Below, piece after piece: positions 5,164 to 6,528 of a stretch of 6,528 bases of DNA. The notes under the pieces are model-generated. The model made no database searches. It saw only the letters and a list, made by a program, of their open reading frames with translations, and was not told the DNA's origin. Location: NCBI GenBank assembly GCA_027298165.1, contig JAPUGN010000036.1, positions 1 through 6,528 on the forward strand, written 5' to 3'. The position numbers and the translations under genes were made by a program. The number at the start of each line of letters is the position of its first letter. Position 1 is the stretch's first letter. Origin of the DNA: Nitrospinota bacterium (GTDB taxonomy: Bacteria; Nitrospinota; Nitrospinia; Nitrospinales; Nitrospinaceae).

Positions 5164-6351
5164 ATGAACCTGGAAGAAACACACGGCTATATCCAACACC
5201 GCCTGAACGTGGCGGGTGGTAAAGGCAAGGTTGCTTTCAGCCGGTCCGCCGCCGATGCGGTGTTCCGGGTGTCCGGCGGGATACCCCGTCTGATCAACCG
5301 GTTGGCTGACCAGGCCTTGGCGGAAGCGCATCTACAGGGCGTGAAGAAGATCGATCGCCGCATCATCCGCGATGCTGAGAAGGAACGGGGCGCCCTCCAG
5401 CCGCAACTCTTAAACCACGGTTGGCTGTGGAAGATTATCGGCGGGTTGATGGTGGTCGTCGGCCTGACCGCAATCATCATTTATTTCAAGACGCAGTTTT
5501 TCTGGCCCGATCCGGTGGTGCAGGGCAACACCCTCACCCAGAGGATCGAGCAGATGCCCATGGACCTGTCCCAGCCGGGCAGATTGGTGGCCCAGCCGCC
5601 GCCCAAAACCCGAACTCTCGCTTCGACAAGCAACACGGCCCAACAGCCGGCGACGGACCAAGGAGCCGCAGGGACCGAATCCCTGTCGGAGGGTTCCGAA
5701 CCGGCGGTGAGCGTTGCCACTGAGGCGGCGTTGCTTGAGGTACTGGCGACCCTGACCGCCGGCGAAAGTAAAATCGAAGCTGCGCGCTCGGTTCTCAAAC
5801 GTTGGGGCGCTTTCCGCAAAGAAACGGTGACCTTGAATCCCCGGGCCCGGGAAATTTTGAAAACCGATTACGGCCTTTCCGTGTACGAATCGAACGGCAA
5901 CCTCAACCGGCTGACCACGCTCAACTATCCCGCGCTGGTGGAACTCGAACTGCCCGACGGCAGGGGATCGCGTTACCTGGCGCTGGTGGGACTCAAGGGG
6001 AATGTCGGCGTCTTTCAATCCAATACCACTCTTGAAATTCCGTTGCCGCTGTTCGATGCGCTATGGACGCACAAGGCCTGGGTGCTGTGGAACAATTTTG
6101 AAGGTTTGCCGGGCGACATGCAAACCGGATATAAGGGAAAGTACGCCGAGTGGCTGCAGATTCAGTTGAACCGGCTCGGTTATTATAAGGAACAACCCGC
6201 GTCCCGGTACGGCCGGCGCACTGCCGACGCCGTGGCGAAGTTTCAGCGCTATTACAATCTCAAGGACCATGGCCGCCTCGACACCGAAACCAAAATGATC
6301 CTCTACAACCGTCTGCCCGCCTACAAAGTCCCCCGCCTCACCGGCAATTAA
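5164..6351 (+). CDS. C-terminal half of ExeA/GspA-like protein: AAA+ lid, TM helix, peptidoglycan-binding domain
   Basis: 395 residues from ATG, nine bases after the TAA and in the same frame; the preceding bases hold no good ribosome site, so a restart would rely on coupling. Residues 1-75 are the AAA+ lid (LEETHGYIQHRLNVAGG; sensor 2 motif GGIPRLINRL, 38-47). Residues 89-108 are a membrane helix (IIGGLMVVVGLTAIIIYF region). A Pro/Thr/Ser/Gln/Ala-rich linker spans about 115-185. Residues 186-310 resemble the C39-peptidase-like domain of GspA proteins (NYPALVELELPDG, YLALVGLKG, LFDALW..AWVLW), with no cysteine anywhere and hence no protease activity expected. Residues 325-385 are a peptidoglycan-binding repeat (WLQIQLNRLGYY, RYGRRTADAVAKFQRYYNL, LDTETKMILYNRL). 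Alone it lacks Walker A and B. Its intact frame argues for a recent lesion or continued use. Confidence 0.85.
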   Translation: MNLEETHGYIQHRLNVAGGKGKVAFSRSAADAVFRVSGGIPRLINRLADQALAEAHLQGVKKIDRRIIRDAEKERGALQPQLLNHGWLWKIIGGLMVVVGLTAIIIYFKTQFFWPDPVVQGNTLTQRIEQMPMDLSQPGRLVAQPPPKTRTLASTSNTAQQPATDQGAAGTESLSEGSEPAVSVATEAALLEVLATLTAGESKIEAARSVLKRWGAFRKETVTLNPRAREILKTDYGLSVYESNGNLNRLTTLNYPALVELELPDGRGSRYLALVGLKGNVGVFQSNTTLEIPLPLFDALWTHKAWVLWNNFEGLPGDMQTGYKGKYAEWLQIQLNRLGYYKEQPASRYGRRTADAVAKFQRYYNLKDHGRLDTETKMILYNRLPAYKVPRLTGN

Positions 6352-6376
6352 AATTACCGGCACTAGGGCTGTCCCC

Positions 6377-6429
6377 TTGAGTCCTTTGACAAGCTTAGGG
6401 CAGGTTTTTCCAGGCGGATCAGGACTCAA
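6377..6429. repeat. 9-bp inverted repeat between convergent genes
   Basis: TTGAGTCCT (6377-6385) and AGGACTCAA (6421-6429) are perfect inverted copies separated by 35 bases. The right arm overlaps the stop codon of the FG-GAP gene. It lies in the 67-bp gap where the ExeA-like gene and the FG-GAP gene converge, so it could form a stem in both transcripts, but no T-tract follows and the loop is long. No standard terminator is visible in this gap. Confidence 0.35.
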
Positions 6430-6528
6430 TCCGGCCGATGTCGATTTTTCGCATGAAGATCTGGAGGGTGGAGGAAGCGTAGAGTAAAACTGCGAGGTCT
6501 TTCAATCCGTCCTTGTTGAAGTCGGCGC
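6419..6528 (-). CDS. Partial FG-GAP/VCBS-repeat protein, C-terminal end
   Basis: The minus-strand frame enters from the right edge and stops with TGA at 6421-6419. The visible 35 residues start ADFNKDGLKDLAVLLYASS and end IGRIES. DxNxDGxxDLAV is the calcium-binding signature of FG-GAP/VCBS beta-propeller repeats, which occur in tandem in secreted or surface proteins. Here one final blade strand set is visible, with a short tail. Translation frame and convergent orientation are clear; size, signal peptide and number of repeats lie outside the window. It may be a surface or exported protein, possibly a type II secretion client, but that link is only positional. Confidence 0.75.
   Translation of the reverse strand, partial: ADFNKDGLKDLAVLLYASSTLQIFMRKIDIGRIES

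Noticed and set aside
5140..5170. Frameshift as the cause of the split ExeA-like gene
   Set aside because: The codons on both sides of the TAA are in the same frame (5164 minus 4255 is a multiple of three), so the interruption is a stop codon only.

Overview
The window reads as a piece of chromosome from a Gram-negative bacterium with roughly mid-50s % GC. Evidence is the secreted and inner-membrane proteins, an ExeA/GspA-type ATPase with a periplasmic peptidoglycan-binding tail, and a two-subunit-type glycyl-tRNA synthetase alpha chain. The style of GlyQ, the FG-GAP tail and the GC-rich hairpin repeat would suit Nitrospinota, Desulfobacterota or a relative. That is an impression, because no marker in the window fixes the phylum.

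Layout, left to right. (1) 1-108, minus strand: first 36 codons of an unrecognised gene. Its leader holds a hairpin plus T-tract that looks like an attenuator. (2) 364-450, plus: tRNA-Leu(CAG) with encoded CCA, followed by a run of small hairpins and a terminator-like stem at 641-673, where it converges with glyQ. (3) 686-1552, minus: glyQ, with no glyS next to it and a promoter so close to the ATG that the mRNA may be leaderless. (4) 1696-2160, minus: lysine-rich protein of unknown function behind a perfect TATAAT box. (5) 2307-3447, minus: a two-gene operon coding for a membrane protein with a Cys/His cluster and an exported DUF2059 protein. (6) 3570-3965, plus: a small unknown soluble protein, divergent from that operon. 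Both promoters appear to share one palindromic -35 box. (7) 3976-4083: GC-rich intergenic hairpin repeat. (8) 4255-6351, plus: one long J-domain/ExeA-type gene interrupted by a single in-frame TAA at 5152-5154. (9) 6419-6528, minus: C-terminal end of an FG-GAP/VCBS-repeat protein.

The most notable object is region 8. A degenerate J-domain (HPE in place of HPD) is fused to a GspA/ExeA-like AAA+ ATPase, then a transmembrane helix, a Pro/Thr/Ser/Gln-rich linker, a C39-peptidase-like domain without cysteine and a peptidoglycan-binding domain. ExeA-family ATPases help insert the type II secretion secretin through the peptidoglycan. Here the ATPase is cut by one stop codon between sensor 1 and the sensor 2 lid, with the reading frame otherwise intact on both sides. 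The remaining genes are either housekeeping (tRNA-Leu, glyQ) or envelope-associated and uncharacterised.
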